Origin: Nitrospinota bacterium
GTDB lineage: Bacteria > JADFOP01 > DATKYB01
Direction of reading: 5' to 3'
Assembly (NCBI GenBank): GCA_035528715.1
Contig: DATKYB010000083.1
Coordinates: 1 to 31,927 of the forward strand
DNA: 31,927 nucleotides
How positions within the stretch are numbered: position 1 is the first letter of the stretch; every line of letters starts with the position of its first letter. Positions 23,879-31,927 of the stretch are shown here, piece after piece. The notes beneath the pieces were generated by a model. The model saw only the letters and a list, made by a program, of their open reading frames with translations, did not search any database and was not told the origin of the DNA. A program made the position numbers and the translations under genes.

Positions 23879-23927
23879 TTTTTAAATTTCCTTTGTAAAA
23901 ATAAATCTTTATTAGTAAGAAAGTTCT

Positions 23928-23956
23928 ATTATAAATAAAAATTTCTTTAGAAGCAA
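23928..23956 (-). promoter_or_regulatory. Promoter in the gatA-gatB gap
   Basis: Minus strand TTGCTT (23956-23951), 17-base spacer, perfect TATAAT (23933-23928). The leader to gatB is about 45 bases. This is the longest gap inside the right-hand directon and the only one where a promoter stands out. Confidence 0.5.
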
Positions 23957-24011
23957 GATGAAGAAGTTTTTTAATATTCTCTAGAAGTTAGAAAAGAGTG
24001 ATAAATTGTTT

Positions 24012-25472
24012 TTAAAGTTCAGGTTTTTTGAGATGGTAATCTGTATTCTGCTCAAAGCAATAAGCGACCCTTAGTATCGTTTCTTCATCAAAATGTCGTC
24101 CCATAATCTGGAGACCAACAGGCAAATTATCTTTGGAAAAACCACAGGGCAGGGAGATAGCAGGTATGCCTCCTAGATTTACAGAGATAGTGAAGATATC
24201 TGATAGGTACATCTGCAGGGGGTCTTCCATTTTTTCCCCAATTTTAAAGGCAGGGGTAGGAGAGGTGGGGGTAATGAGAACATCGCATTCTTTGAAGACC
24301 TCATCAAAATCTCTCTTGATAAGGGTTCTTACTTGTTGGGCTTTTTTATAATAGGCATCATAATAACCGGCACTCAAGACATAGGTTCCAAGCATAATTC
24401 TCCTCTTTACCTCTGGGCCAAATCCCTCTTCCCTGGTCTTTTTATACATCTCCAATAAATCTTTTTCCTCTTTTGTTCTATAGCCATATTTTACACCATC
24501 ATAACGTGCCAGGTTAGAACTGGCTTCTGCTGTTGCTAGTATATAATAAGTAGCTATGGCATAATCTGTATGAGGAAGGGAAACCTCTTTTGGTTTTGCC
24601 CCTAACCTCTCTAATAATTTTATTGCTTCCCAGACCTTGGCTTCTACTTCCTTGTTCATTCCCTCAACAAAGTACTCCTTGGGGATACCTATTTTCAAAT
24701 CCTTCACATCCTCTATGAGGGCCTTGGTAAAGTCAGGAACGGGAATATCAGCTGATGTAGAATCGAGGGGATCTTTGCCGCTGATAACATTCATCAAGAG
24801 AGCGCTATCCTTTACGTCCTTCGTCATGGGACCAATCTGATCTAGCGAAGAAGCAAAGGCAACCAGACCATATCTCGACACTCGACCATAAGTGGGTTTC
24901 AACCCAACGATCCCACAGCAAGCTGCTGGTTGTCTTATTGAGCCACCCGTATCAGATCCGAGTGCAGCAATACACTCATCAGCTGCTACAGCAGCTGCAG
25001 AACCACCGCTTGAACCTCCAGGAACGGTTTCAAGATTCCATGGATTCTTTGTAATACCAAAATATGAGGTCTCTGTAGAAGAACCCATGGCAAACTCGTC
25101 CATATTTGTTTTACCTACAAATACCGGTCTTTGGTCACTTAATCTTTTTATGGAGGTCGCATCATAAGGGGGGGTAAAATTACTAAGTATTTTTGAACCA
25201 CATGTTGTCCTTATCCCTTTAACACACAACACATCCTTAATGGCTAAAGGTATGCCTGTAAGAGGAGAGATATTATCGCCATTTTTTATAAATCTATCGA
25301 CCTCCTCTGCCTCTTTTAAGGCAGATTCTCTTGTAATCGTTATGTAGGATTTTATTTCATCTTCAACTTTATCTATGCGTTTAAAAACAGAATTCGTGAT
25401 CTCCGTACATGAGACCTCTCTTTTTTTCAACATCTCGTGTAAATCATGGATGGTCATTTGAAAGAGTTTCAC
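24012..25472 (-). CDS. gatA: Aspartyl/glutamyl-tRNA amidotransferase subunit A
   Basis: The 486-residue amidase subunit of GatCAB, which releases ammonia from Gln or Asn for tRNA amidation. The amidase-signature catalytic triad is in place: Lys79 (PLAIKDVLC), cis-Ser154 (GGSSGGS) and nucleophile Ser178 ([11 protein letters not shown]), spaced as in characterised GatA proteins. The C-terminal motif [21 protein letters not shown] is present. Normal length. Its start is 16 bases after gatC, and the order gatC-gatA matches many bacteria. Together with gatB it implies that this organism makes Asn-tRNA and/or Gln-tRNA by the indirect route. Confidence 0.98.
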   Translation of the reverse strand: MKLFQMTIHDLHEMLKKREVSCTEITNSVFKRIDKVEDEIKSYITITRESALKEAEEVDRFIKNGDNISPLTGIPLAIKDVLCVKGIRTTCGSKILSNFTPPYDATSIKRLSDQRPVFVGKTNMDEFAMGSSTETSYFGITKNPWNLETVPGGSSGGSAAAVAADECIAALGSDTGGSIRQPAACCGIVGLKPTYGRVSRYGLVAFASSLDQIGPMTKDVKDSALLMNVISGKDPLDSTSADIPVPDFTKALIEDVKDLKIGIPKEYFVEGMNKEVEAKVWEAIKLLERLGAKPKEVSLPHTDYAIATYYILATAEASSNLARYDGVKYGYRTKEEKDLLEMYKKTREEGFGPEVKRRIMLGTYVLSAGYYDAYYKKAQQVRTLIKRDFDEVFKECDVLITPTSPTPAFKIGEKMEDPLQMYLSDIFTISVNLGGIPAISLPCGFSKDNLPVGLQIMGRHFDEETILRVAYCFEQNTDYHLKKPEL

Positions 25473-25488
25473 TTTTTCTCCTCATTTT

Positions 25489-25776
25489 TTAATCAATAAT
25501 CTTTGGGACCTTAAAATGTTTATGTTCCTTTTCTGGTGAATTGTTAAGGGCCTCATCCAATGAAATAGAATCCTTTATAACATCTTCTTTAAATACATTT
25601 TCAATGGAAATAACATGAGAGGTAGGTTCTGTATTTTTTGTGTCCAATTCATTCAGCTTTTCAACATAGGTTAGAATATCACTCAGCTGTTCTGTAAATT
25701 TTTCTTTGTCCTTTTCCTTTAGTTCTAAGCGGGCCAGATGGGCCACATGTTCAACTTCTTTTTTAGTTATTTTCAT
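25489..25776 (-). CDS. gatC: Aspartyl/glutamyl-tRNA amidotransferase subunit C
   Basis: The 95-residue subunit that wraps between GatA and GatB and stabilises the complex. Typical sequence is KKEVEHVAHLARLELKEKD at the start, then QLSDILTYVEKLNELDTKNTEPTSHV in pieces, ending KHFKVPKIID with the usual VP-x-II/V. The start is ten bases after the helicase stop and the gene runs directly into gatA, so it is co-transcribed with both. Confidence 0.96.
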   Translation of the reverse strand: MKITKKEVEHVAHLARLELKEKDKEKFTEQLSDILTYVEKLNELDTKNTEPTSHVISIENVFKEDVIKDSISLDEALNNSPEKEHKHFKVPKIID

Positions 25777-25786
25777 GTCTAACCTC

Positions 25787-27922
25787 CTAAAGTCCCTTCA
25801 AGGAAGCATATTTTGCCATAAGTTTCCTTTTACCAAATCCCTGAAAAGATACAGTTAATTTTAAATTCTCTTCTTCACCTTCGCTTGCACTAACCACTCC
25901 CACACCAAATTTTGGATGGCAGACTTTTTTTCCTACTAAAGAATCTTCTTTTTTTTCTTCTTCTTCTTGATAAAAATCAAGGTGAGAAGAAGAAGTTTCA
26001 TTAAAGGCTTTTGATATATATTTATCTGGAATATCCTTTAAAAATAGAGAAGGAAAATTATATTGATAATTTCCATAGATATTTCTTCGAATACAATTTG
26101 TTAAAAAAAGCCTATCCTTTGCTCTTGTCATACCCACATAGCATAGCCTTCTTTCTTCCTCCAGTTCTTCCATAGTTTCAAAGGCTTTCGCATGAGGAAA
26201 GAGCCCATTCTCCATACCTGAGATAAAAACAAGGGGAAATTCTAATCCCTTTGATGAGTGAAGGGTTATCAGGGAGACAACCCCAGCATCTTCGTCTATA
26301 AAATCCGTTTCTGAAACAAGAACAGAGTAATCTAAAAAGGCCTTCAGAGACTTATCCTCTGTTCTTCTTTCAAATTCTTTAATCGCTGAGATGAATTCTT
26401 TTACATTATCTAATCTTCCGTCTGTCTCTCCTTTGTTCTTTTTTTCAAGGGTTTCCAGATATTTCGTTTTATTCAATATTTCCTTTACTAATCGAAAAAC
26501 CGTTTCTTTTTCCCCTATTTTTTTTAATTCCTTGATAAGCTTAAAAAACTTTTCTAATCGTCGCTCTATTAAAGGAGCAACAATATTTTTCTTTATCATC
26601 TCATCTATACCCTCAAAAAAGGATATCTCCCTTTCTTTTATATAACTATCGATCTTATTCAGTGTCACCTTTCCAATTCCTCTTGCAGGGATATTGATGA
26701 TTCTTTTTAGACTCACACTATCATAAGGATTAAAAACTACCTTTATGTATGCGAGAATCTCCTTTATCTCTTTTCTCTCGTAAAATCTCAATCCCTTTAC
26801 TATTGTATAAGGAATCTGATTTTTCCTTAAGGAATCCTCTATGACTCTTGACTGAGCATTTGTTCTGAAAAATATGGCAAAATCTTTAAATTTCATCTTT
26901 CCATTATTGCATAAATTTTTAATGGTGCTGGCTATATAATCTGACTCTTTTATTTCATCGTCTGCCCTAAAATAGATGATCTTTTCTCCTTTATCATTAT
27001 TGGTCCACAGTTTCTTATCTTTTCTTCCCTCATTTTTCTTTATGATCTCTGCCGCAGCATCTAAGATCGTTTTTGTTGAACGATAGTTTTCTTCTAAAGT
27101 GACGATACGGGTGTCCGGATAATCTTTTTCAAAATTGAGAATGTTTTCTAAATTTGCACCTCTCCAATGATAGATACTCTGGTCATCATCCCCTACAACA
27201 CATATGTTTCTATATTTTTTTGCTAATAAATTTAACAGATAGAACTGGGAATAGTTTGTATCCTGATATTCATCCACCAGAATATACCTGAATCTCTCCT
27301 GGTAGGATTCTAATATATCTAAATTTTTTTCGAATAACTTAATTGTCAATAATAATAAATCATCAAAATCTAAGGCATTATTATTATAAAGAGCTCTTTG
27401 GTATAATAAGTATATCTTTTTTACATGCTGTTCAAATCCAAAATCGTTTCCATGATAAGCCTCTGGAAAGATAAGATTTCTCTTTTGCTCGCTAATCTTA
27501 TTTAAAATATCTTTTGATTGGTAAAGCTCATCAAAGATATCCAGCTTCTTCATACATTCTTTAATAAGCTCTAAACTGTCTCCTGAGTCGTATATGATAA
27601 AATCGTTCGAATAACCCAGTCTCTCAATTTCTGATCTCAATATCCTTGCGCAGGCAGAATGAAATGTGCTTATCCAAATATTAAAAGAAGAATTTCTAAG
27701 AAGAATTTTTACCCTTTCTTTCATCTCTTCAGCAGCTTTGTTGGTGAATGTTAGGGCGATAATATGGGAAGGATTGATCCCTCTATTCTTAATTAAATAG
27801 GCTATTTTGTGAGTGATCACCCTGGTTTTTCCAGAACCTGCTCCAGCAAGGATTAACAAAGGTCCGTCACTCTTTGTCACAGCTTCTTTCTGATTGGGAT
27901 TTAAACGATTTAATATGTCCAT
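25787..27922 (-). CDS. pcrA: PcrA/UvrD-type superfamily 1 DNA helicase
   Basis: A 711-residue 3'-5' helicase for excision repair, replication restart or displacement of DNA-bound proteins. Motif order: LNPNQKEAVT (Q motif), Walker A AGAGSGKTR (residues 26-34), ALTFTNKAAEEM (Ia), VDEYQDTN (II), VVGDDDQSIYHWRGA (III), LEENYRST (IV), TLHSSKGLEFPLVFISGMENGLFP (V, in pieces) and LCYVGMTRAKDRLFL (VI). The C-terminus has a linker and a Tudor-like end, KKVCHPKFGVGVVSAS...KLMAKYASLKGL, as in PcrA. UvrD, PcrA and Rep cannot be fully separated by eye, but the tail favours PcrA/UvrD. It sits between glmS and gatC with gaps of 16 and 10 bases. Confidence 0.94.
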   Translation of the reverse strand: MDILNRLNPNQKEAVTKSDGPLLILAGAGSGKTRVITHKIAYLIKNRGINPSHIIALTFTNKAAEEMKERVKILLRNSSFNIWISTFHSACARILRSEIERLGYSNDFIIYDSGDSLELIKECMKKLDIFDELYQSKDILNKISEQKRNLIFPEAYHGNDFGFEQHVKKIYLLYQRALYNNNALDFDDLLLLTIKLFEKNLDILESYQERFRYILVDEYQDTNYSQFYLLNLLAKKYRNICVVGDDDQSIYHWRGANLENILNFEKDYPDTRIVTLEENYRSTKTILDAAAEIIKKNEGRKDKKLWTNNDKGEKIIYFRADDEIKESDYIASTIKNLCNNGKMKFKDFAIFFRTNAQSRVIEDSLRKNQIPYTIVKGLRFYERKEIKEILAYIKVVFNPYDSVSLKRIINIPARGIGKVTLNKIDSYIKEREISFFEGIDEMIKKNIVAPLIERRLEKFFKLIKELKKIGEKETVFRLVKEILNKTKYLETLEKKNKGETDGRLDNVKEFISAIKEFERRTEDKSLKAFLDYSVLVSETDFIDEDAGVVSLITLHSSKGLEFPLVFISGMENGLFPHAKAFETMEELEEERRLCYVGMTRAKDRLFLTNCIRRNIYGNYQYNFPSLFLKDIPDKYISKAFNETSSSHLDFYQEEEEKKEDSLVGKKVCHPKFGVGVVSASEGEEENLKLTVSFQGFGKRKLMAKYASLKGL

Positions 27923-27938
27923 GATGATATCTTTTTTT

Positions 27939-29765
27939 CTATTCTACGGTAACACTCTTTGCGAGGTTTCTTGGTTGGTCGACGTCGCAACCCCTTCTTA
28001 CTGCAATATGGTAAGCAAGGAGCTGAAGGGGAACAACCAAAAGGATAGGTTCAAGAAAGTATGATGTTTTAGGTATGTAGAGAACGTGGTCAACTTTTTC
28101 TTCCAGTTCTTTATTTTCCTCATTGGTAAGAACAATAACAATTCCATCCCTTGTCTTAACCTCTTCGATATTATTTAATATCTTTTCATAAACCCTATTT
28201 TTTGGCGCAAGGACAACCACGGGCATGCTCTCATCAATCAATGCAATAGGCCCATGTTTCATTTCTCCAGCAGGATAACCCTCGGCGTGAATATAGGATA
28301 TTTCCTTTAATTTTAATGCCCCTTCCAGCGCAATAGGGTAATTGATACCTCTTCCCAAAAACAAAAAATCTTTCCTGTCAGAATAGATTCTGGAAATTTC
28401 TTCAATACGTTCATCTTGATTCAATATACTCTCTACCTGTTCTGGTATCTTGACAAGGTCCTTCATTAAATCCTTAGACCTCTTTTCAGAAATAGTTTTA
28501 TTAAGTTTAGCTATGAGTATCCCTAGCAGATAAAGAGCCACAATCTGAGTGGTAAAGGCCTTTGTCGAAGCCACCCCTATCTCAGGCCCTGCATGGGTAT
28601 AAATGACTTCATGGGAATCTCTTGCAATCGTGCTTTCCATGACATTACAGATCGAGATGACCTTTGCTCCTTTTTTCTTTGCCTCCTCTAGGGCAGCAAT
28701 GGTATCCGCAGTTTCTCCTGACTGTGATATAAAGACCGTAAGGGATTCCTTATCGATTAAAGGGTCTCTATACCTGAATTCAGAAGCGATATCCACCTCT
28801 ACTGGCATTTTACAAATTTCTTCTATGATATATTTGCCTACAAGGGCAGCATGATATGAAGTACCGCAGGCAACGATAAAAATCTTTTTGATTTCCTTAA
28901 TACTTTCTTTATCCATCTTGATCTCATCTAACAAAATGATATCCCCTGTTTCTTGAGAAATTCTTCCTCTAAAGGTATCCCAAATGGCCCTGGGTTGTTC
29001 ATAAATCTCCTTTAACATAAAGTGTTTGTACCCACTCTTTTCTGCCATTACAAGATTCCATAGTACTTTTTTGACTTCTTTAGATTTAGGCCTTCCCATA
29101 AGATCACTTATTTTTACGCCCTCTTCAGTAAGGATGGCTATCTCTCCATCTTCCAAGAAAAAGGCTTCTCTTGTATGCCCTAAAATCGCTGGAATATCAG
29201 AGGCTATAAAAAACTCACCCTTGCCAAGACCAATAACGAGTGGGCTATGTTTTCTCGCAGCTACAATCTTTTTTGGATCCTGTTCACAAATAACACCGAT
29301 AGCATAGGCACCGACAATTCTGTGCAGGGCTTTTTTAACAGCCTCTTCTAAGTTTCCTTCAAAATATTTATGAATAAGGTGGGCAATCACTTCTGTATCT
29401 GTATTGGATGTGAAAACACTTCCTTCTTTTATCAGTTCTTCCTTCAGGGCAAGATAATTTTCAATGATTCCATTATGGACAACAACGACTCCATTGACTC
29501 TGTGGGGATGGGCATTTTCTTCTGATGGTCTTCCATGGGTTGCCCAGCGGGTGTGACCGATACCTATTTTACCTCCTAAAGGATTATCTTTTATGTTTTC
29601 CTCAAGATTTCTTAATTTGCCAACACTTCTTCTGACAACCAATTTATTATTATCTATAGTAGAAATTCCTGCAGAATCATATCCTCTGTATTCTAGTCTC
29701 TTGAGTCCATCTAAAAGGATCGGAACGGCATCTCTATTTCCAATATATCCTATAATCCCACACAT
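27939..29765 (-). CDS. glmS: Glutamine-fructose-6-phosphate aminotransferase (isomerising)
   Basis: The 608-residue enzyme that makes glucosamine 6-phosphate from fructose 6-phosphate and glutamine, the entry to peptidoglycan and LPS amino sugars. The N-terminal Ntn glutaminase starts with Cys2 (MCGIIGYIG) and shows [23 protein letters not shown] and [11 protein letters not shown]. Two SIS sugar-isomerase domains follow ([56 protein letters not shown] in pieces). It ends [13 protein letters not shown]. The length is normal. It lies two bases after glmU, so successive pathway enzymes are adjacent. There is no room for a glmS ribozyme leader. Confidence 0.98.
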   Translation of the reverse strand: MCGIIGYIGNRDAVPILLDGLKRLEYRGYDSAGISTIDNNKLVVRRSVGKLRNLEENIKDNPLGGKIGIGHTRWATHGRPSEENAHPHRVNGVVVVHNGIIENYLALKEELIKEGSVFTSNTDTEVIAHLIHKYFEGNLEEAVKKALHRIVGAYAIGVICEQDPKKIVAARKHSPLVIGLGKGEFFIASDIPAILGHTREAFFLEDGEIAILTEEGVKISDLMGRPKSKEVKKVLWNLVMAEKSGYKHFMLKEIYEQPRAIWDTFRGRISQETGDIILLDEIKMDKESIKEIKKIFIVACGTSYHAALVGKYIIEEICKMPVEVDIASEFRYRDPLIDKESLTVFISQSGETADTIAALEEAKKKGAKVISICNVMESTIARDSHEVIYTHAGPEIGVASTKAFTTQIVALYLLGILIAKLNKTISEKRSKDLMKDLVKIPEQVESILNQDERIEEISRIYSDRKDFLFLGRGINYPIALEGALKLKEISYIHAEGYPAGEMKHGPIALIDESMPVVVLAPKNRVYEKILNNIEEVKTRDGIVIVLTNEENKELEEKVDHVLYIPKTSYFLEPILLVVPLQLLAYHIAVRRGCDVDQPRNLAKSVTVE

Positions 29766-29767
29766 AT

Positions 29768-31183
29768 CTATTTCTCCTTCTTATCTTTTTTCCCCTTTTC
29801 CTCTTTTATCTTTTGGAGAACCCAGTTTTCCTTATTGATTTGATCTGTTCTGCTTAAGGTTAATGAGTAAGGAGGGACATCCTTAGTTACTGTGGTTCCA
29901 GCAGCGATATAAGCTCCCTTTCCAACTTTAATAGGGGCAACAAATTGTGTATCGCTTCCGACAAAAACCCCATCGTTTATAATCGTTTGATGTTTCTCTC
30001 TCCCATCATAATTACAGGTGATTGTACCGGCACCTATATTTACCTTTTTCCCAATGGTAGAATCACCAATGTATGTAAGGTGTGGGGCTTTTGAACCCTT
30101 CCCAACAACAGATTTTTTTATCTCGACAAAGTTTCCTATCTTTACCCCCTCCTTTAAAATGGTCTCAGGTCTAAAATGCGTGAAAGGACCAATTTTTGCA
30201 TTGTTGCCTATCGTACTTTCCGTTATAAATACAAAACCCTTAATCTCCACTGAGTGAGCAATGCTGCTATTTATAATAACAGAATGGGACATAATAACAC
30301 AATCTTCTCCAATCTTTGTGTTTCCATAGATCTGAGTATGTGGATAAATGATTGTATCCTTACCAATATTTACTGTTGAATCTATAAAGGTACTGGATGG
30401 GTCGATAATAGTAACTCCATTAAGCATCAGTTTACTTAGGATATTCTTTCTCATTGTCTGTTCTATATTCGCCAGATCAACCCGAGTATTAATCCCCATT
30501 ATCTCATTAGAATCATCTGCAAGAAGAGCATGGACAGATAAATTCCTTTTTCTTGCAATCTCGATGATATCAGTAAGATAAAATTCCTTCTGGACATTAT
30601 CTCTCTTTATTGTTTGCAGGGTATTAAATAAAAAGTCCTTCTTAAAACAGTAAATCCCGCTGTTGATCTCATTAATTCTCCTTTCTTTTTTAGTCGCGTC
30701 TCCTTCTTCAACAATCTTTTCAATAGAGGAATCCTTTTTACGTAACACTCTCCCATATCCATAGGGCTCTGGAATTCTTGCAGTAAGGACAGTGACCACA
30801 GAGCCCAACTTATCCTGTTCTTTGAGTAATCTAATAAGAGTTTCCTTTTTTAATAAAGGAACGTCTCCAGAAAGTACCAGTATGTTTCCTTTAAAATTCT
30901 TTAGAACCCCTTTTGACTGAATGATAGCATGAGCCGTGCCCAATTGTTCTTTTTGTTCTACAATATCTATTTTTTTATCTTCAAGGAGCGCTTTCACACG
31001 ATCACCTTGATAACCGACAACTAAAACAATCTTATCGCTATGAAGACTCTCGGCTAAATCTACTGTATATTCTATCATGGGTCTGCCTGCTAACAAATGG
31101 AGAACCTTTGCCTTCTTGGACTTCATTCTTTTCCCTTTGCCGGCTCCTAAGATAACAATGGCTAATTTCTTTTTTTTCATCAT
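29768..31183 (-). CDS. glmU: Bifunctional GlmU: glucosamine-1-phosphate acetyltransferase / UDP-GlcNAc pyrophosphorylase
   Basis: The 471-residue enzyme that makes UDP-N-acetylglucosamine for cell wall and LPS. The N-terminal uridylyltransferase has GAGKGKRM (residues 13-20), [31 protein letters not shown] and YGYGRVLR. The C-terminal left-handed beta-helix (about 255-455) consists of hexapeptide repeats such as [25 protein letters not shown] and carries the acetyl-CoA site near [11 protein letters not shown]. The Lys-rich tail KKDKKEK is longer than usual. Two Met codons open the frame; AAGGAAA lies upstream. The gene ends two bases before glmS. Confidence 0.98.
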   Translation of the reverse strand: MMKKKKLAIVILGAGKGKRMKSKKAKVLHLLAGRPMIEYTVDLAESLHSDKIVLVVGYQGDRVKALLEDKKIDIVEQKEQLGTAHAIIQSKGVLKNFKGNILVLSGDVPLLKKETLIRLLKEQDKLGSVVTVLTARIPEPYGYGRVLRKKDSSIEKIVEEGDATKKERRINEINSGIYCFKKDFLFNTLQTIKRDNVQKEFYLTDIIEIARKRNLSVHALLADDSNEIMGINTRVDLANIEQTMRKNILSKLMLNGVTIIDPSSTFIDSTVNIGKDTIIYPHTQIYGNTKIGEDCVIMSHSVIINSSIAHSVEIKGFVFITESTIGNNAKIGPFTHFRPETILKEGVKIGNFVEIKKSVVGKGSKAPHLTYIGDSTIGKKVNIGAGTITCNYDGREKHQTIINDGVFVGSDTQFVAPIKVGKGAYIAAGTTVTKDVPPYSLTLSRTDQINKENWVLQKIKEEKGKKDKKEK

Positions 31184-31218
31184 TTATTAATTTTCCTTTT
31201 AAAATATCAATTGATTTA

Positions 31219-31927
31219 TTATCTCTTCTTTTTCGATATCCCTAAATCCTTAATCTTTCTCCTAAGGGTATTTCTATTGATTCCCAAGATATTGGCAGCT
31301 TTTATCTGGTTTCCGCTCGTTTCTTCCATGACCAACTTTATCAAAGGCTTCTCAACCTTTTTCATCAGCATCTCATATAGATTTCCCTTTTTCACAGTGC
31401 ACATTTTGGATACAAAATCTTTAAACTTCTCTTCAAAAATATTATCAATAGTTCTGCTGTTTTTGTTTTCGCTTTCCTCAAGAGTTGTTAGAGGAAGATC
31501 ATCCGGTACTATCGTATTGCTGGAAGAGAGGACCACAGCCCTTTTCAATACATTCTCTAGTTCTCTAACATTTCCCTTCCAAGAATGATTGAGGAGTAAC
31601 TTTCTGGCTTTTGGCGTTATATATTTTTCCCCGAGCCCAAGAGTCGTGAATTTTCTCAAGAAATAACTGATAAGAAGAGGAATATCTTCCCTTCTTTCCC
31701 GCAAGGGAGGTAAAGATATCGGAACTACATTCAAACGATAATAAAGATCCTCTCTAAACCGCCCTTCTCTAACGGCAACCTCTAAATCCTGATTCGTAGC
31801 TGCAACAACTCTGACATCCACCTTTATGGAGTCCATACCTCCTACCCGATAAAACTCCTTTTCCTGCAATACTCTTAGTATCTTTGTCTGGAGACCCATG
31901 TCCATATCACCGATCTCATCCAAAAAG
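31219..31927 (-). CDS. Sigma-54-dependent transcriptional activator (NtrC family), N-terminus beyond the window
   Basis: The C-terminal 236 residues are present. The window edge falls in the AAA+ domain at the Walker B sequence FLDEIGDM. It continues LQTKILRVLQEKEFYRVGG, VDVRVVAATNQDLE (sensor I), GRFREDLYYRLNVVPISLPPLRERREDIPLLISYFL (in pieces; the R-finger and sensor region) and WKGNVRELENVLKRAVVLS. The end is a Fis-like helix-turn-helix (SGNQIKAANILGINRNTLRRKIKDLGI). The sensor domain, probably a receiver or PAS, is not in view. It activates sigma-54 RNA polymerase at distant sites; its targets are unknown. The TTG at 31923 is not a start, since the frame stays open to the edge. glmU begins 35 bases downstream. 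Confidence 0.95.
   Translation of the reverse strand, partial: FLDEIGDMDMGLQTKILRVLQEKEFYRVGGMDSIKVDVRVVAATNQDLEVAVREGRFREDLYYRLNVVPISLPPLRERREDIPLLISYFLRKFTTLGLGEKYITPKARKLLLNHSWKGNVRELENVLKRAVVLSSSNTIVPDDLPLTTLEESENKNSRTIDNIFEEKFKDFVSKMCTVKKGNLYEMLMKKVEKPLIKLVMEETSGNQIKAANILGINRNTLRRKIKDLGISKKKR

Noticed and set aside
29766-29767. glmS ribozyme or leader riboswitch before glmS
   Set aside because: glmU ends two bases before the glmS start, so there is no untranslated leader that could hold the ribozyme.
1-31927. tRNA, rRNA or tmRNA genes
   Set aside because: No cloverleaf with GGTTCGAATCC-like T-arm or conserved rRNA stretch was seen by eye on either strand; a covariance search would be more sensitive.

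Overview
The window reads like ordinary chromosome from an AT-rich, Gram-negative bacterium. The evidence is an outer-membrane-type beta-barrel protein with a signal peptide, a GatCAB amidotransferase, the MEP isoprenoid pathway and a sigma-54-type activator. Gene content and order (xseA-xseB-ispA-dxs; glmU-glmS) would suit a deltaproteobacterium-like anaerobe (Desulfobacterota or a neighbouring lineage). That placement is inference, and no rRNA or tRNA gene is present to test it.

Left block (1-4424, minus strand): a compact operon xseA-xseB-ispA-dxs for exonuclease VII and isoprenoid precursors, with a consensus-like promoter just upstream of xseA. dxs runs off the left edge.

Variable block (about 4425-14300): a GAF sensor protein whose kinase core has lost its phospho-acceptor histidine; a 26-residue membrane peptide with its own promoter and ribosome site; an unrecognised outer-membrane protein; a nitroreductase; a PaaK/CapK-type ligase; a single integron gene cassette (GNAT acetyltransferase plus attC) with no integrase; a DUF169 protein; and a small zinc-ribbon protein. 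The noncoding DNA here is occupied by a family of diverged, structured repeats. Two large copies lie in inverted orientation around the acetyltransferase cassette. A fragment lies after the zinc-ribbon gene and a lone hairpin lies before the ligase. This is the accessory, recombination-prone part of the window.

Small metabolic block (14313-16955, plus strand): UspA, a 5-formyltetrahydrofolate cyclo-ligase-like protein, an old-yellow-enzyme-family oxidoreductase with a four-Cys tail, and a translationally coupled 60-residue membrane protein.

Right block (16971-31927, minus strand): a tight directon read from right to left: sigma-54 activator (partial), glmU, glmS, pcrA-type helicase, gatC, gatA, gatB, a ClC chloride protein, polA and a beta-hydroxyacid dehydrogenase. 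It supplies UDP-GlcNAc, amidated tRNA and DNA replication/repair functions. Most gaps are 2-63 bases. A promoter is visible in the 133-base gap before gatB.

The most notable observations are the lone attC cassette, the covarying hairpin repeats around it, the histidine-less sensor kinase, and the 26-residue membrane peptide.
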